Shown here one piece after another: positions 45,037-53,692 of a stretch of DNA of 64,000 nt. The DNA comes from Rhodospirillaceae bacterium (GTDB lineage Bacteria > Pseudomonadota > Alphaproteobacteria > UBA8366). The position numbers and the translations under genes were made by a program. Under the pieces are notes generated by a model. It was given only the letters and a program-made list of their open reading frames with translations. It made no database searches and was not told the DNA's origin. Where the stretch lies: assembly GCA_002722095.1 (NCBI GenBank), contig PBKG01000002.1:128876-192875 (forward strand), written 5' to 3'. Position 1 is the stretch's first letter. The number at the start of each line of letters is the position of its first letter.

Positions 45037-46507
45037 ACGAACTCCGCTCGTGCTGACGGCGGATGCCAACGGCGCGCGTTTCGTTGCCGCCGCCGATTAC
45101 GCGGCGTTGGATTGCGGTATCGCGCCCGGTATGGCGCTTGCGGATGCGCGGGCGTTGGAGCCGGGGTTTAAAACGGCGCCTACAGACCCGATGGCGGATG
45201 CGGAAATGCTGGAACGGCTCGCCGATTGGTGCGGCCGCTACACGCCTTGGGTCGCGGTTTGCGGCCGGGACGGGCTTTGGCTCGATATCAGCGGGTGTGC
45301 GCACCTGTTCGGTGGCGAAGCGGGGTTGATGGCGGATCTGACCGAGCGGCTCGCGGGCTTTGGCCTCACCGCCCAGCTGGCCTTGGCCGACACGCCGGGC
45401 GCGGCCTGGGCGCTCGCTCACCATGGCAACCGGGAAGAGGAAAGACTTATTGCACCCGGCGACCAGCGGGCGGCCGTCGCGGCCTTGCCGGTCGCGGCAC
45501 TCCGGCTCGAAGGATCCCAGGCGGCCGAGCTCACCTGGCTCGGACTTGCCACCATTGGCGACCTTTATCCCTTGCCGCGCGCCTCGCTCGCCGCCCGTTT
45601 CGGCCGTGGGCTCGGCGAGCGTTTGGATCAGGCGCTGGGCCGGATGCCAGAGCCGATTTCGCCCCGCCGGCCGCCACCTCGCTATCGTGCGCACCGTGCC
45701 TTTGCCGAGCCGATCGGCCGGCAGGAAGATATCGAGGCGGGCTTGCTGCTGTTGCTGGACGAGATTTGCGCTGCGCTCGACCGGGAAAGCCAAGGGGCGC
45801 GGCAATTGATTTTCGATCTCTTTCTGATCGACGGACGCGCTGAGACGGTTCGCGTTGGCACCGCGCGCCCCGCCAAGGAGAGCGAACATCTGGCAAGGCT
45901 GTTTGCCGAGCCCCTCGGTCAAATCGATGCCGGTTTCGGGATCGAGGCGATCGCGCTCTCCGTTCCCGTCGCCGAACCCTTGGCTGCTTCCCAGCTGGGT
46001 GCCCTTGCCGCCGAGAACGATAACGATGCTCTGGCACCGTCGCTCGCCCCATTGATGGACAGGCTCGGCAATCGGCTCGGCTTCGAGCGGGTGACGACGC
46101 TTGCACCTCAGGCCAGTCATTTGCCGGACCGGGCGGTGGACGCCGTGGCGGCAACGGAGGTGGAGGCGAAGATAGATTGGCCCGAAACGCCGCTGCGTCC
46201 GCTTAGGCTGCTCGAACGACCCGAGGCGGTCGAAGTCATCGCCGGTGTCGCGCCGCATCAGCCGCCCTCGCTGTTCCGCTGGCGCAAGGTCAAGCATTAC
46301 GTTCGCGCCGCGGAGGGTCCCGAACGGATCGCGCCCGAATGGTGGCGGCGTGACAAGGCCTGGATCGGCGGGCTCAGGGATTATTGGCGTATCGAAGACC
46401 GCGACGGGCGGCGCTTCTGGCTCTATTGCGAGGGCGCCGGCTCCAACTACGGGAACAGCCGCGGCAGTGGGCCGCTGCGCTGGTATCTGCACGGACTGTT
46501 CGCTTGA
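44945..46507 (+). CDS. imuB: ImuB, catalytically defective Y-family polymerase-like protein
   Basis: This is the scaffold of the mutasome that links DnaE2 to the beta clamp. The 520-residue protein has Y-family blocks (ADARALEPGFKTAP, a LERLADWCGRYTPWV helix, LDISGCAHLFGG). The catalytic carboxylates of active Y polymerases are replaced, for example by MRRILSLWLPML at the first motif, as known for ImuB. The C-terminal region has the FRWRKVKHYVRAAEGPERIAPEWW segment typical of the family. ATG 44945 is chosen by similarity; ATG 44930 is an alternative. dnaE2 begins one base after its stop. Confidence 0.92.
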   Translation: MRRILSLWLPMLAVERWYHQTKQVKQASPDKRTPLVLTADANGARFVAAADYAALDCGIAPGMALADARALEPGFKTAPTDPMADAEMLERLADWCGRYTPWVAVCGRDGLWLDISGCAHLFGGEAGLMADLTERLAGFGLTAQLALADTPGAAWALAHHGNREEERLIAPGDQRAAVAALPVAALRLEGSQAAELTWLGLATIGDLYPLPRASLAARFGRGLGERLDQALGRMPEPISPRRPPPRYRAHRAFAEPIGRQEDIEAGLLLLLDEICAALDRESQGARQLIFDLFLIDGRAETVRVGTARPAKESEHLARLFAEPLGQIDAGFGIEAIALSVPVAEPLAASQLGALAAENDNDALAPSLAPLMDRLGNRLGFERVTTLAPQASHLPDRAVDAVAATEVEAKIDWPETPLRPLRLLERPEAVEVIAGVAPHQPPSLFRWRKVKHYVRAAEGPERIAPEWWRRDKAWIGGLRDYWRIEDRDGRRFWLYCEGAGSNYGNSRGSGPLRWYLHGLFA

Positions 46508-46508
46508 T

Positions 46509-49500
46509 ATGTCCGCCGGTAGGTCTGCTGAGAACATCGAATATGCCGAACTTCAAATTACGAGTAATTTCAGTTTCCTACGCGGGGCTTCGCACCCGGA
46601 TGAGTTTGCCCTCCAGGCTGCCGCGCTTGGCCACAGGGCAATCGGGATTGCCGACCGCAACAGCCTTGCGGGCGTGGTCCGGGCCCATCTCGGCGCCAAG
46701 CAGGCGGATATTCCGCTCCTGGTCGGAGCCCGGCTCGATCTCGAGGACGGCGTCAGTCTGCTTGCCTATCCCGAGGATCGTGTCGCCTATGGCAGGCTGT
46801 CGCGTCTGATCACGCTCGGCCGCCGCCGGGCGCCGAAAGGGGAGTGCGAGCTTAGCCGCGAGGACGTGTTCGACCATGGCCGCGGCATGGTTCTGATCGT
46901 TTTGCCACCGTCGCTAAATTACCAAGACGCATTCGAGCGTGAATTGGCGGCGCTGCGTGAGGCTTTCTCCGGCTACGTCTATCTCGCCGCCAGTCATTCG
47001 CTCCATGGCGACGATGACGAGCGGCTCGACATTTTGCACGCTATCGCCACTCGAGCCGACGTGCCGATGGTGGCGACCAACGATGTTCATATGCACAGCG
47101 CCGCTCGTCGTCCACTGTTGGACGTGCTCACCTGTATTCGCGAGAAATGCACCGTCGATACCGCCGGTATCCGGATCGCGCGGAACGGGGAAAGGCGGCT
47201 GAAGACACCGGCCGAGATGGCGCGGTTGTTCGAACGTTACCCGGATGCGCTCGCGCGGACGGTGGAAATTGCCGAACGATGCCGATTTTCGCTCGACGAG
47301 CTGACGTACGAATATCCCGACGAGATCACCTCGGACGGCCGCACACCCCAGGAGGAGTTGGAGCGGCTCACCGAGATTGAGGCCAAACAGCGCTTTCCCG
47401 GCGGCGTGCCCGAGAAAGTCGCGCGTCAGATCGACCATGAATTGGCGCTGATCGGCGAGCTCGGTTATGCGCCTTATTTCCTCACCGTCCACGATCTCGT
47501 CCGTTTCGCGCGCTCCCGAGACATTCTCTGTCAGGGGCGCGGCTCGGCGGCGAACTCGGCGGTCTGCTTCTGCCTCGGCATCACCTCGGTCGATCCGTCT
47601 CAGACCGATCTTCTGTTCGAACGTTTCGTCTCGTCCGAACGCAACGAACCACCCGATATCGACGTTGATTTCGAGCATGAGCGGCGCGAGGAGGTGATCC
47701 AATATATCTACGATAAATACGGTCGCGAGCGGGCAGGGATGACCGCTGTCGTGACCACCTATCGGGCGCGCAGCGCGGTTCGCGAAGTGGGCAAGGCTTT
47801 GGGACTGTCCCAGGATACGGTCGGTGCCCTGGCCGGGCAGGTTTGGGGCTGGTCGTCGGAGGGAATCGATGAGGGCCGGGTCCGCGAAGTGGGGCTCGAC
47901 CCCGAAGACCGCAGGCTCCGTCTCGCGCTTCATCTGACCGGCGAGTTGATCGGTTTTCCCCGTCACCTGTCGCAGCATGTGGGCGGCTTCGTAATCAGCC
48001 GCGGGCCGCTTTCGGAAACGGTACCGATAGAAAATGCGGCGATGGAAGGACGCACCGTGATCGAATGGAACAAGGACGATCTCGATGCGCTCGGTATGTT
48101 GAAGATCGACGTGTTGTCGCTCGGCATGTTGACCTGTGTCCGAAAGGCGTTCGATCTGTTGAAGCGTCATTATGCGCTCGATCTCGATTTGGCGACGGTT
48201 CCGGCCGACGACCCGGCGGTCTACGATATGCTCTGCGAAGCGGACTCGATCGGCGTGTTTCAGGTCGAGAGCCGGGCACAGATGGCGTTTCTGCCGCGCA
48301 TGAAGCCGCGTTCGTTCTACGATCTGGTGATCGAGGTGGCGATCGTGCGGCCGGGACCGATCCAGGGCGATATGGTTCATCCCTACCTACGCCGGCGGAA
48401 CGGCGAAGAGGATGTAGCATTTCCGTCCGAGGCGTTACGGGACGTACTCGGCAAGACGCTTGGCGTGCCGCTGTTCCAGGAACAGGCGATGAAGATCGCC
48501 ATCGTCGGTGCCGGTTTCAGTCCGGCCGAGGCGGATGCGCTTCGCCGTGCCATGGCGACCTTTCGTCATACGGGCACCATCCATACTTTCCGCGACAAGT
48601 TCATCGCCGGCATGATCGCCAATGGCTATGAGGAGGATTTTGCCGAACGGTGTTTCCACCAGATCGAAGGTTTCGGCGATTACGGCTTTCCCGAGAGCCA
48701 CGCGGCGAGTTTTGCGCTTCTGGTTTATGTCTCCGCCTGGCTCAAATGCCATTATCCGGCGGTGTTTGCGGCGGCCCTTCTCAACAGCCAGCCGATGGGT
48801 TTCTACGCGCCGGCGCAGATCGTGCGTGATGCCCGCGAACACGGCATCACCGTACTACCGGCGGACGTCAATCATTCCGACTGGGACAATACGCTGGAAC
48901 CGCACGAGACGGGGTTGGCGCTCCGGTTGGGCTTTCGTCAAATCAAGGGTCTTCGCGAAGAAGATGCGGAATGGTTGGTTGCCGCGCGCGGCAATGGTTA
49001 TCGGGATGTGGCGTCGATCTGGCTTCGGGCCGGCCTGGCGCCGTCGGTGCTGAAACGTCTGGCGCGGGCGGATGCGTTCGGCTCGATCGATCTCAAGCGC
49101 CGGGATGCGCTGTGGTCGGTCGGCGGGCTTGGCGAAAAGCCGTTGCCCTTGTTCGAAGGTGGAGAAGAGCAGGGCGAAGAACCGACGGTAATATTGCCCG
49201 AAATGACGATTGGCGCCGAGGTGGTGGAGGATTACGCCATGCTGCGCCTTACCCTAAAACGCCACCCGCTGGATCTGTTGCGGCCGCGGCTTGATGGTCT
49301 GACGCGGGCGGAAGATTTGCTGACCGTCGAGGACGGTGCGCGGGTGTCGGTCGCCGGTCTGGTGCTCTGCCGTCAGCGGCCGGGCAGTGCCAAGGGCGTG
49401 ATCTTCGTTACTCTGGAAGACGAGACCGGTACTGCGAACATAATCGTCTGGCCGAAGAGCTACGAGCGGTTTCGCCGTCAGGTGCTGAGCGCACGGTTGA

Positions 49501-49772
49501 TGAAGGTGACCGGTAAACTCCAGCGCGAGGGCATCGTGCTTCATGTCATCGCCGATAAGGTGGAGAATCTATCCCATATGCTGGACGATTTGGCGGTTGA
49601 AGAAGAGGATACTTTCGACAATGCGCTTGCCCGCGCCGATGAAGTGACGAAACCGAATCTACGCGGCCCCGACGGTAATCTGGTTCCGAGCCGGCTTTCC
49701 GCCCCGCCAACACCGCGTCGACATCCCCGCGAACAGGCAAAAGTGCTGTTTCCGTCGCGCGATTTCCATTAG
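46509..49772 (+). CDS. dnaE2: Error-prone DNA polymerase DnaE2
   Basis: This C-family polymerase inserts bases opposite lesions during SOS mutagenesis. The 1087-residue protein has an N-terminal PHP domain (AELQITSNFSFLRGASHPDE, GIADRNSLAGVVRAH) and catalytic C-family blocks (GRGSAANSAVCFCLGIT, PPDIDVDFEHERREEVI with the Asp pair). It also has VVIRPGPIQGDMVHPY-type (IVRPGPIQGDM), a helix-hairpin-helix region and a C-terminal OB fold (RVSVAGLVLCRQRPGSAKGV). The length fits DnaE2 (about 1050-1100) and is shorter than DnaE1. ATG 46509 starts just after the imuB stop. Confidence 0.96.
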   Translation: MSAGRSAENIEYAELQITSNFSFLRGASHPDEFALQAAALGHRAIGIADRNSLAGVVRAHLGAKQADIPLLVGARLDLEDGVSLLAYPEDRVAYGRLSRLITLGRRRAPKGECELSREDVFDHGRGMVLIVLPPSLNYQDAFERELAALREAFSGYVYLAASHSLHGDDDERLDILHAIATRADVPMVATNDVHMHSAARRPLLDVLTCIREKCTVDTAGIRIARNGERRLKTPAEMARLFERYPDALARTVEIAERCRFSLDELTYEYPDEITSDGRTPQEELERLTEIEAKQRFPGGVPEKVARQIDHELALIGELGYAPYFLTVHDLVRFARSRDILCQGRGSAANSAVCFCLGITSVDPSQTDLLFERFVSSERNEPPDIDVDFEHERREEVIQYIYDKYGRERAGMTAVVTTYRARSAVREVGKALGLSQDTVGALAGQVWGWSSEGIDEGRVREVGLDPEDRRLRLALHLTGELIGFPRHLSQHVGGFVISRGPLSETVPIENAAMEGRTVIEWNKDDLDALGMLKIDVLSLGMLTCVRKAFDLLKRHYALDLDLATVPADDPAVYDMLCEADSIGVFQVESRAQMAFLPRMKPRSFYDLVIEVAIVRPGPIQGDMVHPYLRRRNGEEDVAFPSEALRDVLGKTLGVPLFQEQAMKIAIVGAGFSPAEADALRRAMATFRHTGTIHTFRDKFIAGMIANGYEEDFAERCFHQIEGFGDYGFPESHAASFALLVYVSAWLKCHYPAVFAAALLNSQPMGFYAPAQIVRDAREHGITVLPADVNHSDWDNTLEPHETGLALRLGFRQIKGLREEDAEWLVAARGNGYRDVASIWLRAGLAPSVLKRLARADAFGSIDLKRRDALWSVGGLGEKPLPLFEGGEEQGEEPTVILPEMTIGAEVVEDYAMLRLTLKRHPLDLLRPRLDGLTRAEDLLTVEDGARVSVAGLVLCRQRPGSAKGVIFVTLEDETGTANIIVWPKSYERFRRQVLSARLMKVTGKLQREGIVLHVIADKVENLSHMLDDLAVEEEDTFDNALARADEVTKPNLRGPDGNLVPSRLSAPPTPRRHPREQAKVLFPSRDFH

Positions 49773-49784
49773 ACCACTATCGTT

Positions 49785-50480
49785 ATGCCAACCGCGTTCA
49801 ACAGATATCTGAACCGTCTGCGCAATTACGCCCTCTACCGGCGCGTAAGGCCTTACACGATGATCGCCACCTATGGCCGTTTCGAAGACAATCTATTGAT
49901 TGCCGAACGCCATGTGCGAAAGCAAAAGCTTTCCGGCGATTATGTGGAATGCGGGGTCTGGCGGGGCGGCATGTCGTTCGCAATGATGCAGCTCTTGCCG
50001 CGTTACGGCGTTACCGGCTTTCATTTCTTCGATAGTTTCGAAGGCCTGCCCGAAGCCACGGCAAAGGACGGTGAAAACGCGCTCAGCCAGCAGAGGAACG
50101 GCGAATTATGGTTCGATGACAACTCCGCCGATCACGATCAATTTCTGGCAGATCTAAAAAGCTTCGAACCCTCGGGCGTGACGACATCGGTCCATAAAGG
50201 CTGGTTCGAAGATACGCTTGGCGCTTTTCCCGCCGACGGGCGCATCGCGGTTCTACGTCTTGACGGAGATTGGTTCGATTCGACGATGCAGTGCTTCGAG
50301 ACCCTTTGGGATCGAATCGTGCCGGGCGGGCTCGTGCTGATCGACGACTATTACGATTGGTCCGGTTGCACCAATGCGGTGCACCGCTTTCTCGCGGACC
50401 GCTTTGTGGAGGACAATGATTTCTATTGCCCGGTGCGGGCGACCAAATACGGCCTCGCCTATCTGGTGAAGCCGTTATAA
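49785..50480 (+). CDS. TylF/MycF-type class I SAM methyltransferase
   Basis: The 231-residue protein has the SAM motif GDYVECGVWRGGMSFAMMQ, FFDSFEGLPE, VLRLDGDWFDSTMQCFETLWDRIVPGGLVLIDDYYDW (metal-binding Asp residues) and a C-terminal YLVKPL. These are the blocks of TylF/MycF sugar O-methyltransferases. It follows dnaE2 by 12 bases on the same strand and could share the SOS operon. The family usually methylates deoxysugars, or polysaccharide sugars in other loci. Confidence 0.88.
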   Translation: MPTAFNRYLNRLRNYALYRRVRPYTMIATYGRFEDNLLIAERHVRKQKLSGDYVECGVWRGGMSFAMMQLLPRYGVTGFHFFDSFEGLPEATAKDGENALSQQRNGELWFDDNSADHDQFLADLKSFEPSGVTTSVHKGWFEDTLGAFPADGRIAVLRLDGDWFDSTMQCFETLWDRIVPGGLVLIDDYYDWSGCTNAVHRFLADRFVEDNDFYCPVRATKYGLAYLVKPL

Positions 50481-50492
50481 AGCCGAGCTTGC

Positions 50493-51047
50493 TTAGCCCT
50501 TCTTCTCCAAATCGGGATAGAGCCCGACATAGCCCTTTTCGACCCGCTCTTCGGCGCGCTGTTTGGCGACCTCGGGCGTCATCGGCGTGAATCCGAAACC
50601 GCCGATCAGGCGGATCATGAAATTCATCCTTGCGGTAACCGCAATGACGTGATGCAGGGCATCTTCGTCCCAGCCCGCTTCATACACCGCATCCGCATCC
50701 GCCTGGGTAACGTCATTGGGGGTGACGGTCAGTTTTTTAATCATCGCCAAAATCGGATGCCATTTTGCATCGATCGCATCGGAGGTCGGGTCGGCGGCGA
50801 GTTTGTCCAACAGACCTTCTTCGATGCCCCATGCGTAGGCGGCGGCCGAATGGGCGACCATGGCGTATTCGGTGCCGGCGCAATAGACCGTGTAGGCGGC
50901 AATCAACTCGCGCTCGCCCGGCGAGAAAATCGACGGGCCGTTCATCATCTCCTGGCCCATTTTTGCCCAGTGGCCATAGATATCGTGATATTTGGCGAAC
51001 ACTTGGCCGGGACCGGCATTGTCCGGCAGCGACTTGAAATGGGGCAT
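50493..51047 (-). CDS. AhpD/carboxymuconolactone-decarboxylase-fold protein without the redox cysteines
   Basis: The 184-residue protein has the helical AhpD-like fold: SIFSPGERELIAAYTVYCAGTEYAMVAHSAAAYAWGI. In peroxidase members the motif is ExxCxxCxxxH-like. Here the two Cys positions read Thr and Ala (AGTEYAMVAHS) while the His remains, and a cysteine occurs only just upstream (VYCAG). A standard disulphide mechanism is therefore unlikely. The remainder (GWDEDALHHVIAVTARMNFMIRL) fits uncharacterised peroxidase-related proteins. ATG 51047 follows GAGGGAGG. Confidence 0.78.
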   Translation of the reverse strand: MPHFKSLPDNAGPGQVFAKYHDIYGHWAKMGQEMMNGPSIFSPGERELIAAYTVYCAGTEYAMVAHSAAAYAWGIEEGLLDKLAADPTSDAIDAKWHPILAMIKKLTVTPNDVTQADADAVYEAGWDEDALHHVIAVTARMNFMIRLIGGFGFTPMTPEVAKQRAEERVEKGYVGLYPDLEKKG

Positions 51048-51120
51048 AACGCAACCTCCCTCGAAGCGGATTTGAATTTGGCGTTGATGTAGCAGCTTCG
51101 GCTCGGTCCTCAAAGAGGGC

Positions 51121-52530
51121 TTACGATCCGAACATGCCGAGCGAGCGCCACCAGAGGAAATTAATGGGTGCGATCACAAAAAGGTAAATCATCGAATAAG
51201 TGACGCACATGCGCAGGCCGAACCGCATGGCGACCCCGCCGATCATCATTCCGGTAAGGATGGGGGCGACCTGAAAGGGGATAAACACCATAAAGAAGCT
51301 ATTGATCTGGCTCATTAGAACCGTTTCCAGAGGCCAGCCCGTTGCCTGCATGATGTCGGTTGCGAGCGGTGTAAGTACTGCCGGCACGCCCGCAACGTTA
51401 AGCCCGAGCATGATCAGCCCCCCGAGCAGCATCAACGCACCGAAGCTGAAAGCATCGGCGCCGGGCGCGAAGCCAACCACCTCGATCAACAGACCACCGA
51501 GCACCTTGCCGAGCCCGGTCTCCGCGACAACAGCGCCAAGGCCGATAATACCGGCGACAAAAAACCATGGCCCATAGTTGGCCTTATCGACCAGCGCTTT
51601 CGCTGGAACCATGCGCATGATCGGCAGCAAGCAGGCAATTGCCGCGCCAAGGCCGACCCAAGCCGGTGCGACGCCGTGAATTTTGTCGGTAACCCAGAAG
51701 CCCAAGGTGATCGCGAGGATGAAGGCAAGACGTTTCTGCTCTCCGGTTAGTGCCATTGGGCCGGTTTCATCGACTGGCTTGGCGCCGTCGGGGAGGGGTT
51801 CCCGAAACAATAGCCAGGACAAAAGCAACAACACGACCAGGCTGAGGGAACCGGCAACGGTCAGATGCAGGGCCATAAAATCCGTATATCGGACGGTGAT
51901 GCCATGAATACTCTCCACCGCGCCGGCGAACACCACATTTGGCACCGTCGCTGGCAGCAATCCCATCGCTGGCACGACGGTGCAAAAACAAAATGCGAGA
52001 ATTAGTCCCGCGCGGCCTTTACTCTCCGATCCGTAGCCCAGTCGGTCCGCAATCGCGGCGATGATCGGTGTCATGATGACGATGCGGCCCATGGCCGACG
52101 GCATGAAAAAGGCAGTGGCAAATCCGGTAAGGCCGATTCCGACGACCAACCCACCATACGAACGGCCGAAGCGGGTGATTATTGCCTCGGCAATTTGAGT
52201 GCCGAGCCCTGTTTGCTGCATCGCAATGCCGATTACGACGCCGGCGAAAACCAACCAAACCGCACCGGAATGAAAACCGGAAAAAACCACGGGCGCTGGC
52301 GCGATCGCCAGGACCAATGCAAGAAAGAAAAATATAAAGCTGGTGAGATGCACCGGGATCGTTTCCGTTGCCCAAAATCCCACCGCAATGGCGACGAGAC
52401 CCAGCGCTGGCAATGCGCGCGGTGGCCAAGAATCCGGTGTCGGCAGCAGAAAAAGGAGCACTCCGATGGCTATACCGAGCCCGGCAATTGCGCGCTGCCA
52501 GTTCTTGATATTCTTTTTATCCGCGCTCAT
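51121..52530 (-). CDS. SLC13/DASS-family anion:sodium symporter-like permease
   Basis: This is a 469-residue inner-membrane transporter with about 11-12 hydrophobic helices. Family blocks are FWATETIPVHLTSFIFFFLALVLAI, IGIAMQQTGLGTQIAEAI, the helix-hairpin region GFATAFFMPSAMGRIVIMTPI, LGLNVAGVPAVLTPLATDI and QINSFFMVFIPFQVAPIL. DASS proteins import dicarboxylates, citrate or sulfate with sodium. The usual SNT motif is not exact here, so the substrate is open. It starts 16 bases downstream of the GT4 gene on the same strand, probably in one unit. Confidence 0.87.
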   Translation of the reverse strand: MSADKKNIKNWQRAIAGLGIAIGVLLFLLPTPDSWPPRALPALGLVAIAVGFWATETIPVHLTSFIFFFLALVLAIAPAPVVFSGFHSGAVWLVFAGVVIGIAMQQTGLGTQIAEAIITRFGRSYGGLVVGIGLTGFATAFFMPSAMGRIVIMTPIIAAIADRLGYGSESKGRAGLILAFCFCTVVPAMGLLPATVPNVVFAGAVESIHGITVRYTDFMALHLTVAGSLSLVVLLLLSWLLFREPLPDGAKPVDETGPMALTGEQKRLAFILAITLGFWVTDKIHGVAPAWVGLGAAIACLLPIMRMVPAKALVDKANYGPWFFVAGIIGLGAVVAETGLGKVLGGLLIEVVGFAPGADAFSFGALMLLGGLIMLGLNVAGVPAVLTPLATDIMQATGWPLETVLMSQINSFFMVFIPFQVAPILTGMMIGGVAMRFGLRMCVTYSMIYLFVIAPINFLWWRSLGMFGS

Positions 52531-52546
52531 TTTTATCGCTTTCGGG

Positions 52547-53692
52547 CTATTTCAGGATTTCGGTGTAAAGATCCAATGTTGCGGAGATCACCGCTTCGAC
52601 ACCGAATTCACGTTCTGCCACCCGTCGTGCTTCGGCGCCTAGTTTTTGGCGCAAGCTGCCATCGGTTGCAAGGCGCTCCAGCGCATCGGATAAGGGCTCG
52701 ACACTATTCACCGGCACCAGCAATCCGGTTTTGCCGTTGCGGCAAACTTCGCGGCAGCCGGGCACGTCGCTGGCTACCATGGCACGTCCGCTGGCAGCCG
52801 CTTCGAGCAAGGATTTGGGTAAGCCCTCGCGATAGGAGGGCAGCACGGCGATGTGGGCGTTGCGGTATTCGGCGGCGATATCGGTTTTTGGGCCGGCGAC
52901 TTCAACAATGCCTTGCTTGTGCCAGGACTCGAGCGTTTCCGGTGGAATTGATGCGGGATTGGCGTCGGTCGGTCCGACCAGTCGTACTTTAACTGGTGCA
53001 CCCCGTTCTTTCAGAATCCGAGCTGCATACACCAACTCGCCGATGCCTTTATCCCAAAGCATGCGGGAAACACAGACAGCGGTTGGTTTCCCGTCTTTTT
53101 CGGGCGCTACCTTAAAAGTGGCGAGATCGACGCCGGAACCTTTGATTAACGCGAGTTGGCTTTCGACGACACCAATCCGGTCGCGGTAAAGCGCGATATC
53201 GTCGGGATTCTGTAGGATTGTGCGACTGTTTTTGCGATTCATCAGGAATTTGAAGGCGAGCGCAGTCGTTTTACGGACCGCGCGCGCGAACAGGCTTTCC
53301 GAAATAAAGACGAATCCCATACCGCCCAGGGCGTTGACGACCGCGGGTACTCTTGTGAGCCACGCGGCGAAAGCACCATAGAGAGTGGGCTTCAATGCCA
53401 CATGGTGAACCAAGTCCGGTCGCTCGCGAATATAGATTGAGATCAGACGGAAAATACTGGCTATGTCGCGAAAAGGGTTTCGGCCGCTGCGTGCCAGGTT
53501 GAACGGGATGACGCGAATGCCGGCGCGGATGATGGTGTCGCGATCTTTGTCGAGACGGGTTGCAACAGCGACTTTGGCACCGGCCGCCACCAGAGCTGCT
53601 CCCAACTCCAGTCGATGGGAGCAAAAATACCAATCTTCGCTGACGACGAAGAGAATTTTTTTGTCTCGAAGAGGCATCGTTTGGTCGCTCAC
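52547..53692 (-). CDS. Glycosyltransferase family 4
   Basis: This is a GT-B enzyme of 381 residues. Visible are the N-terminal ILFVVSEDWYFCSHRLELG, HHVALKPTLYGAFAAWL, GSGVDLATFK and VSRMLWDKGIGELVYAARIL, and the donor-site motif LPSYREGLPKSLLEAAASGRAMVASDVPGCREV (E-x7-E). It resembles polysaccharide transferases of the WcaL/Cps type that add a GalNAc or GlcNAc. GTG 53692 overlaps the asnB stop as GTGA; ATG 53677 is an alternative. It likely acts in envelope polysaccharide synthesis together with asnB-like amidation. Confidence 0.9.
   Translation of the reverse strand: MSDQTMPLRDKKILFVVSEDWYFCSHRLELGAALVAAGAKVAVATRLDKDRDTIIRAGIRVIPFNLARSGRNPFRDIASIFRLISIYIRERPDLVHHVALKPTLYGAFAAWLTRVPAVVNALGGMGFVFISESLFARAVRKTTALAFKFLMNRKNSRTILQNPDDIALYRDRIGVVESQLALIKGSGVDLATFKVAPEKDGKPTAVCVSRMLWDKGIGELVYAARILKERGAPVKVRLVGPTDANPASIPPETLESWHKQGIVEVAGPKTDIAAEYRNAHIAVLPSYREGLPKSLLEAAASGRAMVASDVPGCREVCRNGKTGLLVPVNSVEPLSDALERLATDGSLRQKLGAEARRVAEREFGVEAVISATLDLYTEILK

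Noticed and set aside
44867..48380. Long minus-strand frames opposite imuB and dnaE2
   Set aside because: They are antisense shadows of highly conserved genes; GC-rich coding strands give long open antisense frames.
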